Shown: positions 1-7,497 of the stretch, one piece after another | Layout: every line of letters begins with the position of its first letter | Position numbering within the stretch: position 1 is the stretch's first letter | NCBI RefSeq assembly: GCF_000213255.1 | Contig: NC_015520.1 | Coordinates: 1,818,001-1,882,000 of the forward strand | DNA: 64,000 nt | Source of the DNA: Mahella australiensis 50-1 BON | GTDB lineage: Bacteria; Bacillota; Clostridia; Mahellales; Mahellaceae | Direction: 5' to 3' | Translations under genes and position numbers: made by a program | The notes under the pieces: generated by a model | Databases searched by the model: none | Told to the model about the DNA's origin: nothing | The model's input: only the letters and a program-made list of their open reading frames with translations

Positions 1-376
1 CTATGCCCATAATTATACCGCCGTATACCGCTGCCAATATCTCATTATGTGTCAACGGCTGCAATTTTATAGCGTCTATGAAAAACGAGAGCAATACCGT
101 AGCTATAAGCGTCTTAAATCCAAAACCGGCGCCATGTACCTTTACACCGGCCAAAAACAGCGGTATGTTTAATACCAACATGGTGGTCCCAACAGGAAAT
201 TTAAATAAGTAGTATAAAACTGTAGCTATACCACCTACACCGCCGGGCGCTATTTTATTCGGTACAAAGAAGAGATTAAAGGATAAGGCTACTATGAGGG
301 TACCCAAAATAATGCCAAGATAATCATAAAAAACGTCTCTATATTTGCGCCACATATCCGCCAAGCATTGTCTCAA
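1..376 (-). CDS. YitT family membrane protein (N-terminal part, runs off the left edge)
   Basis: The reverse strand encodes about 125 residues with no stop before the window edge. Early residues contain hydrophobic segments and the stretch APGGVGG typical of the YitT/DUF161 family of multi-pass membrane proteins, whose function is poorly defined. The start is placed at TTG (374-376) because AAGAAGG (384-390) lies seven bases upstream. A GTG at 380-382 is too close to that site, and an ATG at 353-355 would shorten the protein. The C-terminal half, where a DUF2179 domain normally sits, is outside the window. It lies downstream of mutS2 on the same strand. Confidence 0.8.
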   Translation of the reverse strand, partial: MRQCLADMWRKYRDVFYDYLGIILGTLIVALSFNLFFVPNKIAPGGVGGIATVLYYLFKFPVGTTMLVLNIPLFLAGVKVHGAGFGFKTLIATVLLSFFIDAIKLQPLTHNEILAAVYGGIIMGI

Positions 377-418
377 ATGCACACCTTCTTTTCACAATCT
401 GGTAATATTATATACAAT

Positions 419-2773
419 TTATTTCAGTTTTACCACTGTAACGCCCATTTCACCTTCACCGTAACGTCCTGTCCTATAGGAGGCAACATGGGGATGATGG
501 CCAAGAAAATCCTGTATACCGGTGCGCAATACCCCTGTACCTTTGCCATGTATTATAAAAACCTCTTCCAATCCGCTTATAGCTGCATCATCCAAGTATT
601 TATCTATATTGGCCAATGCTTCTTCCAACATCTGTCCTCTTACATCTATCTCCAATCCAACATCTCGCGAACGGGATGTGCTCGCTGCCTTACCTGTCGG
701 TTGACTTTTGACTTGCGCCTCATGTTCAGGCAATTCTGCAAGATCGGATAAGCTTGCCGCGGCCTTCATTATGCCGACCTGTACCTGCACATTGCCATTG
801 GCATCAGGCGGCGTAAGGATAAAGCCGCTAGCTCTGAGAGGAACGATATATACCTGCATACCAGGCTTAACATTCGTAACCGGTTTGTAATGCTCTCCCG
901 CCTCCTGCTCCGGGCTTAGCTCCTCTATTTCCTTTTTAAGCGTTGTGCGCGCTTGCTCTATGGTCTTATTAGCCTCTTTCGAAGCCTGCATCTGTGCATC
1001 ACGCAATTCTTTGATTATTTGATCAGCCTGGCTCTTAGCCCTGCTTAATACAACCTTAGCCTCTTGGCGGGCTTTGTGTATTATATCGTTTCTCTTTTGT
1101 TCAAGCTGCGTATTTAATTGCTGATACTTTTGCTCCAATAAGCGCGCCTGCTCCAGTACCTGAGCAGCCTCTGCGCGTTCCTTTTCGGCCATATGGCGCT
1201 GTTCTTCGAGCTTGCCTATAACGTCTTCAAAACGCAGGTCGCTTTCATTTAGCAAAGCCTGCGCTCTTGCTAAAACTTCATCGCTCAACCCCAATTTACG
1301 CGATATGATAAAGGCATTGCTCTTACCCGGTACACCTACTATAAGGCGATACGTTGGCCTTAGCGTTTCTACATCGAACTCCATACCGGCATTTATCACG
1401 CCAGGTGTTTTCAATGCATATGCTTTAAGCTGGCTATAATGCGTGGTAGCCGCCACTATAGCACCTTTATGCCTTAATTCATCCAATATGGCCATAGCCA
1501 GCGCAGCTCCCTCAGTAGGATCAGTACCAGCCCCCAGCTCATCAAGCAGCACCAGCGAGCGGTGATCAGCCGAATTTAAAATGTGCACTATATTGGTCAT
1601 ATGCGATGAAAATGTGCTAAGACTTTGTTCTATACTCTGTTCATCACCTATGTCGGCATATACGCCTGTAAAAATCCTTATCTGCGTGCCGATGCCAGCC
1701 GGTACATGCAATCCCGCCTGAGCCATGAGCGTAAGCAAACCTATGGTTTTAAGCGTTACGGTTTTACCGCCAGTATTAGGGCCGGTAATTATGAGCTGGG
1801 TAAATTGACGCCCTAACTCCAAATCTATAGGCACTACTTTATCAGGATCAATGAGCGGATGTCGGGCTCTTTTAAATATTATGCCATCATTCTCTGTAAG
1901 CAGCGGCCGTACAGCATTCATCTCAATGCTAAGCTGGCCCTTGGCGAATATCAAGTCCAATTGAGCGAGTATCCCCAAGTCGTTCAATATATCTTCGGAG
2001 TGCTGGCCGATCATATGGCTGAACGAGGCAAGAATGCGTTCTATTTCCTCCTGTTCCTGAAGCATGTATGCCCTCAGGTCATTATTGGCCTCCACCACCG
2101 CCATAGGCTCTATAAACAGCGTCGCGCCGCTGCCCGATTGGTCCTGTATAAGTCCTTCAAAACTGCTGCGGCATTCCTGCTTTATTGGCACCACATAACG
2201 GCCATTCCTTATTGTGACTATAGGGTCTTGCAGCATACGTTGATACTGAGTAGAATGGATTATATCGTTTAATTTATCCCTTATTCTTTGATTGGCCTGC
2301 GCTATATGCCGCCGTATATCTTTAAGCTCCGGCGTGGCATCATCGGCTATCTCATCCTCGGATAATATACAGCGATATATCTCATCTTCCACAGCCTTCA
2401 TGCTGTGTAGGCTATAACAGAGATCCGCTATAAGGTCGGCGTTTTCATTCTCTTGCGCATATCCTTTCATCAATCGGGCGGTCTTTATCACAGATGCTAT
2501 ATCGAGCAATTCTTTAGGCCTTAAAGTAGCACCAACGGCAGCGGCATTAACAGAATCCTTTACATCCCTTATACCTTCCAGTGGCGGTAAACCGAGGCGC
2601 CGAATATATGATACAGCTTCATCGGTCTGGCGCTGCCACATATCGATAGTATATTTATCCAGCGAAGGCGATAAAGCCTCTGCCACATCAGCTCCCAATG
2701 CAGAAAAAGCTTTGGATTTAAGCTTTTGGATTATCTTGTCGAATTCTAATATTTTTAAGGTTCGATGATCCAT
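419..2773 (-). CDS. mutS2: Endonuclease MutS2 / ribosome rescue factor
   Basis: The 784-residue length is normal for MutS2. A MutS core and clamp precede the ATPase domain, whose Walker A GPNTGGKT is at residues 331-338. A long charged coiled-coil region follows near 500-620. A C-terminal Smr domain (about 705-784) carries IDVRG and HGKG. In Firmicutes MutS2 (RqcU) has been linked to suppressing recombination and splitting collided ribosomes; which role applies here cannot be read from sequence. It lies 19 bases downstream of zapA on the same strand, as in many Clostridia. No strong ribosome site precedes the ATG, so it may be coupled to zapA translation. Confidence 0.96.
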   Translation of the reverse strand: MDHRTLKILEFDKIIQKLKSKAFSALGADVAEALSPSLDKYTIDMWQRQTDEAVSYIRRLGLPPLEGIRDVKDSVNAAAVGATLRPKELLDIASVIKTARLMKGYAQENENADLIADLCYSLHSMKAVEDEIYRCILSEDEIADDATPELKDIRRHIAQANQRIRDKLNDIIHSTQYQRMLQDPIVTIRNGRYVVPIKQECRSSFEGLIQDQSGSGATLFIEPMAVVEANNDLRAYMLQEQEEIERILASFSHMIGQHSEDILNDLGILAQLDLIFAKGQLSIEMNAVRPLLTENDGIIFKRARHPLIDPDKVVPIDLELGRQFTQLIITGPNTGGKTVTLKTIGLLTLMAQAGLHVPAGIGTQIRIFTGVYADIGDEQSIEQSLSTFSSHMTNIVHILNSADHRSLVLLDELGAGTDPTEGAALAMAILDELRHKGAIVAATTHYSQLKAYALKTPGVINAGMEFDVETLRPTYRLIVGVPGKSNAFIISRKLGLSDEVLARAQALLNESDLRFEDVIGKLEEQRHMAEKERAEAAQVLEQARLLEQKYQQLNTQLEQKRNDIIHKARQEAKVVLSRAKSQADQIIKELRDAQMQASKEANKTIEQARTTLKKEIEELSPEQEAGEHYKPVTNVKPGMQVYIVPLRASGFILTPPDANGNVQVQVGIMKAAASLSDLAELPEHEAQVKSQPTGKAASTSRSRDVGLEIDVRGQMLEEALANIDKYLDDAAISGLEEVFIIHGKGTGVLRTGIQDFLGHHPHVASYRTGRYGEGEMGVTVVKLK

Positions 2774-2792
2774 TTATTTTTAAAAAGAAACC

Positions 2793-3152
2793 CTAGGCAT
2801 TGCGTTGTTCGCTACCCGGGGCCTGATCCTGCCTCTCTGTTTTTTTGTATTTCTGATTTATGTCATAAAGTTGCGGCGACCTGCTCAAAGCGTCTTTGAG
2901 CCTTTGAATCTCTTTCTCTAGTTTGCTAGTGCGTTCTCTTTCTTTCAGAAGCTCGTCGGCCACATTCAACGCCGTAAGTATAGCCAGCATGGTGGTGCTT
3001 AAGTTAGGATTTATCTTTTCGATATCTTCCATTTTACGGTCCACATAAATAGCCACTTTATGGATGTATTCCTCAGATTCGGAAGCCTTCATGACGTATT
3101 CTCTGCCGCGAATCTTAACAGTGGTACGGGTCTTGGTATCGACTTTATCCAT
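2793..3152 (-). CDS. zapA: Cell division protein ZapA
   Basis: This 119-residue protein has the ZapA layout: a small N-terminal alpha/beta head (RGREYVMKASES) and a C-terminal coiled coil from about residue 55. ZapA binds FtsZ and bundles filaments at the septum. It sits between pheT and mutS2, a common Firmicutes order. A sigma-A promoter is visible upstream (3193-3221). The last 25 residues are hydrophilic and probably disordered. Confidence 0.93.
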   Translation of the reverse strand: MDKVDTKTRTTVKIRGREYVMKASESEEYIHKVAIYVDRKMEDIEKINPNLSTTMLAILTALNVADELLKERERTSKLEKEIQRLKDALSRSPQLYDINQKYKKTERQDQAPGSEQRNA

Positions 3153-3192
3153 TTCTCCACGGCCTTTCTTTAATATCGAATAATCTATTTCT

Positions 3193-3221
3193 ATTATACA
3201 TCACCACCATCTAATAAACAA
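3193..3221 (-). promoter_or_regulatory. Predicted sigma-A promoter of zapA-mutS2
   Basis: On the minus strand a TTGTTT -35 (3216-3221) is followed after exactly 17 bp by TATAAT (3193-3198). It lies in the 90-bp gap between pheT and zapA, so zapA-mutS2 can be transcribed independently of pheST. Confidence 0.7.
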
Positions 3222-3242
3222 TACTCTTGTCGAATTTTGTAA

Positions 3243-5630
3243 TTATCCGCGCAACTGTGCTCCTACTTGCTCTCCTAAAGCCCTTATTATACGCTCTTGG
3301 AGCTTATCTACCTCTTGATCAGTAAGCGTTCTGTCAGAGGCTCTGTATACTATGGAATAGGCAACGCTCTTATAGCCTTCTGGAATCTGAGATCCCTCAT
3401 ATACATCAAAAAGTTTCACATCCTCTATAAGTTTGCCACCACTTTTCTTTATTACATTTTCTATATCTCTAGCCAATACATGCTTTGGAACCATTATGGC
3501 GATATCCCTTTGTACGGCCGGGAATTTGGGCAACGCAACATATGTCCTATCCAAAGTACCGTTGTCCAACAACATATCGAGATCCAGCTCGGCTATATAA
3601 ATCCTTTTTTCTACATCGAAACTATCCAGTACATCGGGATGAACCTCCCCCATGACACCTACGACAGTGGTGTCAAAAGCAACCTCAGCCGTTCTGCCGG
3701 GATGAAAGCCGTCACGTTGAGTAGGTGAAAAGTATATGCCCTTTATGGCTAAAGCCTCTAAAACAGCCTCTATTATACCCTTTAATGTAAAGAAATCGAC
3801 GTTCCCATAGAGCCCTACGGCTAATCGCATAGGCTGCTGCGGTAATGTAATCGGCGGCAGTTCATTTGCCAAAAATACAGGGGCCGCTTCAAACACGCCA
3901 AATGAATCCACCCCGCGGTTTATATTGCGCGCCAATACCTCCAGCATCGATGGTATTAGAGTAGGACGCATGAGGCTCTGATCTTCACCCAATGCATTTT
4001 TTATAGTCACCGGCTTAAATGATTCGTCCATTTTTATCCCGGCTTGTTTGAGTTGTCTATATCCGGTAAAAGAATAGGTATTCACCTCATATAAACCGCA
4101 CGCCGTCAGTACGTCCTTTATATATTCCATAAGCTGTTGCCTAATGTTGCGCCGCCCCACCGATATGCCGCTCTTCATAAGCGTGGGTTTTATTCTATCA
4201 TAGCCATAAAAGCGTGCCACCTCTTCGGCTAAATCGGCCATCTCCACAACATCCTGCCTGAATGACGGCACTTTTACCGACATACGGCTATCATGGCACT
4301 CTACTTCAAAGGCGAGCGGGAGTAGCATAGCCCTCATCTCATCTGCCGAAATAGTAGTACCCAATAAGGCATTTATACTTTCGACATCGGTTTGTATAAC
4401 GCGCTGTTCCGGTTTAATCGAATATACATCTATAACACCCTGCATGGGTGTACCGGCCCCCAGCATATTGAACAACTCGGCTGCTCTATCCAAAGCCAGT
4501 GCAACCAGCTCAGGGTCCAGGCCCTTCTCAAAACGCGACGAAGCTTCTGTTCTCAAGCCCAACTTACGCGACGTATTGCGCACACTGACCTTGTTGAAAT
4601 TGGCCGACTCCAATAATACGGTATGTGTATCATCGCTTATCTCGCTATTGGCTCCACCCATAACGCCGGCCACAGCTACGGGGTTCATACCATCGGTTAT
4701 CACAAGCATATCGCCGTCCAGCCTGCGCTGCACGCCATCCAGCGTTTCGAACAACTCTCCGTCATGTGCTGTTCTAACGACTATCCTTCGCTGTTTTAGA
4801 CTGTTTAGATCAAAAGCATGCATGGGCTGGCCGCATTCGAGCATAACATAATTGGTTATATCGACCACGTTGTTTATAGGCCGGATACCGGCAGCCTTGA
4901 GTCTGTCACGCATCCATTTCGGCGACGGACCTATCTTTACATTCGTTATAATGCGGGTGGCATATCTGGGACAAAGCTGAGGACATTCCACTGTTATAGA
5001 TGCTGCAGCTTCTACCATCTCGGGGCCTTCTTTTACTATCGGATCTAATGCATTGAAAGGCTTCTTAAAAGTCGCGGCAGCTTCGCGCCCTATTCCCATT
5101 ATCGACAGGCAATCCGGTCGGTTTGGCGTTATCTCAAAATCCACAACCGTTTCCTCTAATCCCAGCACTTTTTTTATATCGGCACCCAACTCATACGGCT
5201 TATCCAATATCAATATGCCATGGGTTTCAGCTCCGGGATAATCCTCTTCGGTAAGGCCGAGCTCCTTGCCGGAGCACATCATGCCTTCTGATACTTCCCC
5301 GCGCAATTTACCGCGTTTTATTTTAACACCGCCGACCAAATCTGCTCCATGTAAAGCCACAGGTATGTAATCACCCGTCTCTATATTATCAGCAGCAGTA
5401 ACTATCTGAACTGTAGAGCCACCTATGTCCACCTGGCAGACCTGCAGGCGATCGGCGTTGGGGTGCTTATGCCGCTCTATAATGCGGCCTACCACAACGT
5501 TGTTTATCTCCCCACCGAGCTGTTCCACAGCCTCTACCTTGCTACCGCTCATAGTCATGCGATCAACAAAATCCTCTAATGGTACATCTATGTCAACGAA
5601 ATCCTTTAACCAGCTCAACGGAACTTTCAT
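3243..5630 (-). CDS. pheT: Phenylalanyl-tRNA synthetase beta subunit
   Basis: The 795-residue protein is full length for bacterial PheT. It has an N-terminal tRNA-binding OB domain, then B3/B4 editing, B5 and core domains, and a C-terminal anticodon-binding FDX-ACB domain in the last 90 residues. It forms the alpha2-beta2 enzyme with PheS, encoded 15 bases upstream, and charges tRNA-Phe. The ATG start follows a GGAGG-type site. Nothing unusual was seen in the reading frame. Confidence 0.98.
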   Translation of the reverse strand: MKVPLSWLKDFVDIDVPLEDFVDRMTMSGSKVEAVEQLGGEINNVVVGRIIERHKHPNADRLQVCQVDIGGSTVQIVTAADNIETGDYIPVALHGADLVGGVKIKRGKLRGEVSEGMMCSGKELGLTEEDYPGAETHGILILDKPYELGADIKKVLGLEETVVDFEITPNRPDCLSIMGIGREAAATFKKPFNALDPIVKEGPEMVEAAASITVECPQLCPRYATRIITNVKIGPSPKWMRDRLKAAGIRPINNVVDITNYVMLECGQPMHAFDLNSLKQRRIVVRTAHDGELFETLDGVQRRLDGDMLVITDGMNPVAVAGVMGGANSEISDDTHTVLLESANFNKVSVRNTSRKLGLRTEASSRFEKGLDPELVALALDRAAELFNMLGAGTPMQGVIDVYSIKPEQRVIQTDVESINALLGTTISADEMRAMLLPLAFEVECHDSRMSVKVPSFRQDVVEMADLAEEVARFYGYDRIKPTLMKSGISVGRRNIRQQLMEYIKDVLTACGLYEVNTYSFTGYRQLKQAGIKMDESFKPVTIKNALGEDQSLMRPTLIPSMLEVLARNINRGVDSFGVFEAAPVFLANELPPITLPQQPMRLAVGLYGNVDFFTLKGIIEAVLEALAIKGIYFSPTQRDGFHPGRTAEVAFDTTVVGVMGEVHPDVLDSFDVEKRIYIAELDLDMLLDNGTLDRTYVALPKFPAVQRDIAIMVPKHVLARDIENVIKKSGGKLIEDVKLFDVYEGSQIPEGYKSVAYSIVYRASDRTLTDQEVDKLQERIIRALGEQVGAQLRG

Positions 5631-5645
5631 CTATTATCCTCCCGA

Positions 5646-6668
5646 TCAAAATTGCTTTAAAAATCTATAGTCGTTTTCGAATAGCAAGCGCATATCATCT
5701 ATGCCGTACTTAAGCATGGTCAGCCTATCCAGACCAAGGCCGAACGCAAAACCGCTGTATTCATCTGGATTTATGCCTACAGTGCGCAATACATTTGGGT
5801 GCACCATGCCCGCTCCCAGCACCTCTATCCAGCCCGAGTAACCGCATATGCGGCAGCCTTGACCGTGACACCACGCACATGTGACGTCGACCTCGGCGCT
5901 GGGTTCGGTGAATGGAAAGTAATGTGGCCGAAATTTTGTCTTAGTATCCTCGCCATACAGTGCTTTAGCAAATACATCCAATACGCCTTTCAAGTCACCC
6001 ATCGTAATACCGTGATCCACCACCAGTCCTTCCATTTGATGGAATATAGGCGAGTGCGTGGCATCCACTTCATCTGCCCGATAAACCCTGCCCGGGGCTA
6101 TTATGCGTATAGGTGGTCTATGACTCTCCATGACGCGGATCTGCACGGGCGATGTCTGCGTCCTCAAAACGATATTATCGGTTATATAAAACGTATCCTG
6201 AAGATCCCTGGACGGATGATCTTTCGGAATATTGAGCGCCTCAAAGTTATAATAATCATATTCTACTTCCGGCCCGTCGGCTATTTCAAAGCCCATGCCT
6301 ATGAATATATCTTCTATCTGGCGGCGTACTATGCTGAGCGGATGTCTACCGCCTATAACCGGCCTTTTGCCCGGCATAGTGACATCTATAGCCTCCGCTT
6401 CCAGCTTGCGCTGCCTCTCCATGGCTTTTATCTGAAGTGCTTTATCCTCCAGCAGTACTGTAAGCTCTTCTTTAAGACCATTAATAGCTTGGCCGGTCGC
6501 TGGACGTTCCTCCGACGGTAATTTACCCATGCCTTTTAATAGCGAGGTAATCAAGCCCTTTTTACCCATGTATTTAACCCTTAAAGCTTCCAGAGCTTCG
6601 GAATCGCTTATCTGTTCCAATTCGTTTACAAATCCTTGTTTTACTTCGTCCAATTCATCATGCAACAT
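5646..6668 (-). CDS. pheS: Phenylalanyl-tRNA synthetase alpha subunit
   Basis: The 340 residues match the usual PheS length. The N-terminal coiled-coil arm (about 1-90) is followed by a class II catalytic core with the motif 2 region around FHQMEGL and motif 3 GFAFGLGLDRL near the C-terminus. It pairs with PheT directly downstream. A sigma-A promoter (6712-6740) lies close to the start and leaves a leader of only about 40 bases, too short for the T-box that regulates pheST in many Firmicutes. GGGAG is 13 bases from the ATG, rather distant, so the exact start is slightly uncertain. Confidence 0.97.
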   Translation of the reverse strand: MLHDELDEVKQGFVNELEQISDSEALEALRVKYMGKKGLITSLLKGMGKLPSEERPATGQAINGLKEELTVLLEDKALQIKAMERQRKLEAEAIDVTMPGKRPVIGGRHPLSIVRRQIEDIFIGMGFEIADGPEVEYDYYNFEALNIPKDHPSRDLQDTFYITDNIVLRTQTSPVQIRVMESHRPPIRIIAPGRVYRADEVDATHSPIFHQMEGLVVDHGITMGDLKGVLDVFAKALYGEDTKTKFRPHYFPFTEPSAEVDVTCAWCHGQGCRICGYSGWIEVLGAGMVHPNVLRTVGINPDEYSGFAFGLGLDRLTMLKYGIDDMRLLFENDYRFLKQF

Positions 6669-6711
6669 CCGAAAATATTAACTCCCTTCGCAACGCATCT
6701 CTATGCCTAAC

Positions 6712-6740
6712 ATTGTAACAAACTTTCCGTTAAAAGACAA
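6712..6740 (-). promoter_or_regulatory. Predicted sigma-A promoter of pheST
   Basis: TTGTCT (6735-6740, minus strand) and TACAAT (6712-6717) are separated by 17 bp. The expected transcript start is near 6705, about 37 bases before pheS. It is divergent from the vapBC promoter about 30 bp away. Confidence 0.65.
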
Positions 6741-6769
6741 TAGCAGCGTTCGATCTCGATTATCGATTC

Positions 6770-6804
6770 TTGACATCGGTTATAATACACACTATAATGT
6801 GTAT
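6770..6804 (+). promoter_or_regulatory. vapBC promoter with palindromic operator
   Basis: A perfect consensus promoter is present: TTGACA (6770-6775), 17-bp spacer, TATAAT (6793-6798). Over the -10 lies a palindrome with arms ATACACA (6785-6791) and TGTGTAT (6798-6804) separated by six bases. VapB antitoxins normally bind such palindromes with VapC and repress their own operon, so this is the likely autoregulatory operator. Confidence 0.85.
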
Positions 6805-6820
6805 ATGGAGGTGTATAAAA

Positions 6821-7021
6821 ATGCGGACAAATATTGTACTGGACGACAAACTTGTCGAAGAAGCCTTCAGGCTAAGCAACGCTAAAACAAAAAGGGAATT
6901 GATACAACTGGCATTAGAGGAATATGTGGATAACCGCAAGCGGAAGAATCTGATGGACTTAAAGGGCAAAATACAGTTTGCCGACGATTATGATTATAAA
7001 AGCATGAGGGAAGGCATTTGA
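6821..7021 (+). CDS. vapB: VapB-type antitoxin (type II toxin-antitoxin)
   Basis: This 66-residue protein begins MRTNIVLDDKL and has a ribbon-helix-helix-like N-terminus (residues 1-45), then a hydrophilic tail (about 46-66) that would wrap the toxin. The ATG at 6821 is chosen because GGAGGTG (6807-6813) precedes it; a longer frame has no ribosome site and would overlap the promoter. It matches VapB antitoxins of the family with this TNIVLDD start. Its stop is directly followed by the vapC start. It likely neutralises VapC and represses its own promoter. Confidence 0.9.
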   Translation: MRTNIVLDDKLVEEAFRLSNAKTKRELIQLALEEYVDNRKRKNLMDLKGKIQFADDYDYKSMREGI

Positions 7022-7420
7022 ATGGTCTTAGTAGATACATCGGTTCTGATAAAATTTTTTAAAGGATTAAGAAATGAAAAAGTAATCCGATTTGAAGAAA
7101 TAATCGAGAAAGATATACCTTATGGCATCAACAATTTCATTTATCAAGAATTGATTCAAGGGGCAAGGACCGAAAAAGAATTCAATTTGCTCAACGATTA
7201 TCTTAAAAGCCAAAGGTTCTATGAGTTAAAGAATGGGACTAAATCTTTTGAAATGGCAGCAAGGTTATATATGAAATGCAGGAAAAGCGGCATTACGGTA
7301 CGAAGCACAATCGATCTGCTAATAGTGCAGATCGCTATTGAAAATGATCTTTATCTGTTGCATGATGATAATGACTTCACAAACATTTCAACGGTAGAAA
7401 AGAAACTAAAAGTGTATTAA
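7022..7420 (+). CDS. vapC: VapC toxin, PIN-domain ribonuclease
   Basis: The 132-residue PIN domain retains the acidic metal-binding set: Asp5 (VDTSVL), Glu43, Asp98 (STIDLL) and Asp116/Asp118 near HDDNDF. VapC toxins are Mg-dependent ribonucleases that cut tRNA or rRNA and arrest growth when free. The start codon immediately follows the vapB stop, ensuring coupled synthesis. A strong hairpin follows the gene. The target RNA cannot be inferred from sequence. Confidence 0.92.
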   Translation: MVLVDTSVLIKFFKGLRNEKVIRFEEIIEKDIPYGINNFIYQELIQGARTEKEFNLLNDYLKSQRFYELKNGTKSFEMAARLYMKCRKSGITVRSTIDLLIVQIAIENDLYLLHDDNDFTNISTVEKKLKVY

Positions 7421-7436
7421 GTCGATGATCGGCTAT

Positions 7437-7480
7437 TATAGCAAGAGAGACCTGCCTATGTGCAGGTCTCTCTTGCTATA
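7437..7480. terminator. Probable bidirectional terminator between vapC and the phosphoesterase gene
   Basis: A perfect 19-bp inverted repeat (7437-7455 and 7462-7480) encloses a six-base loop. It lies between two convergent genes, 17 bases after vapC and 17 bases before the end of the phosphoesterase gene, so it could stop both transcripts. The T-tract on the plus side is short (TATTTC). Confidence 0.75.
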
Positions 7481-7497
7481 TTTCTAATATGTTTCTC

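Noticed and set aside
5799-6521. A 240-codon plus-strand frame opposite pheS
   Set aside because: It lies wholly inside the conserved pheS gene on the other strand and has no known features.
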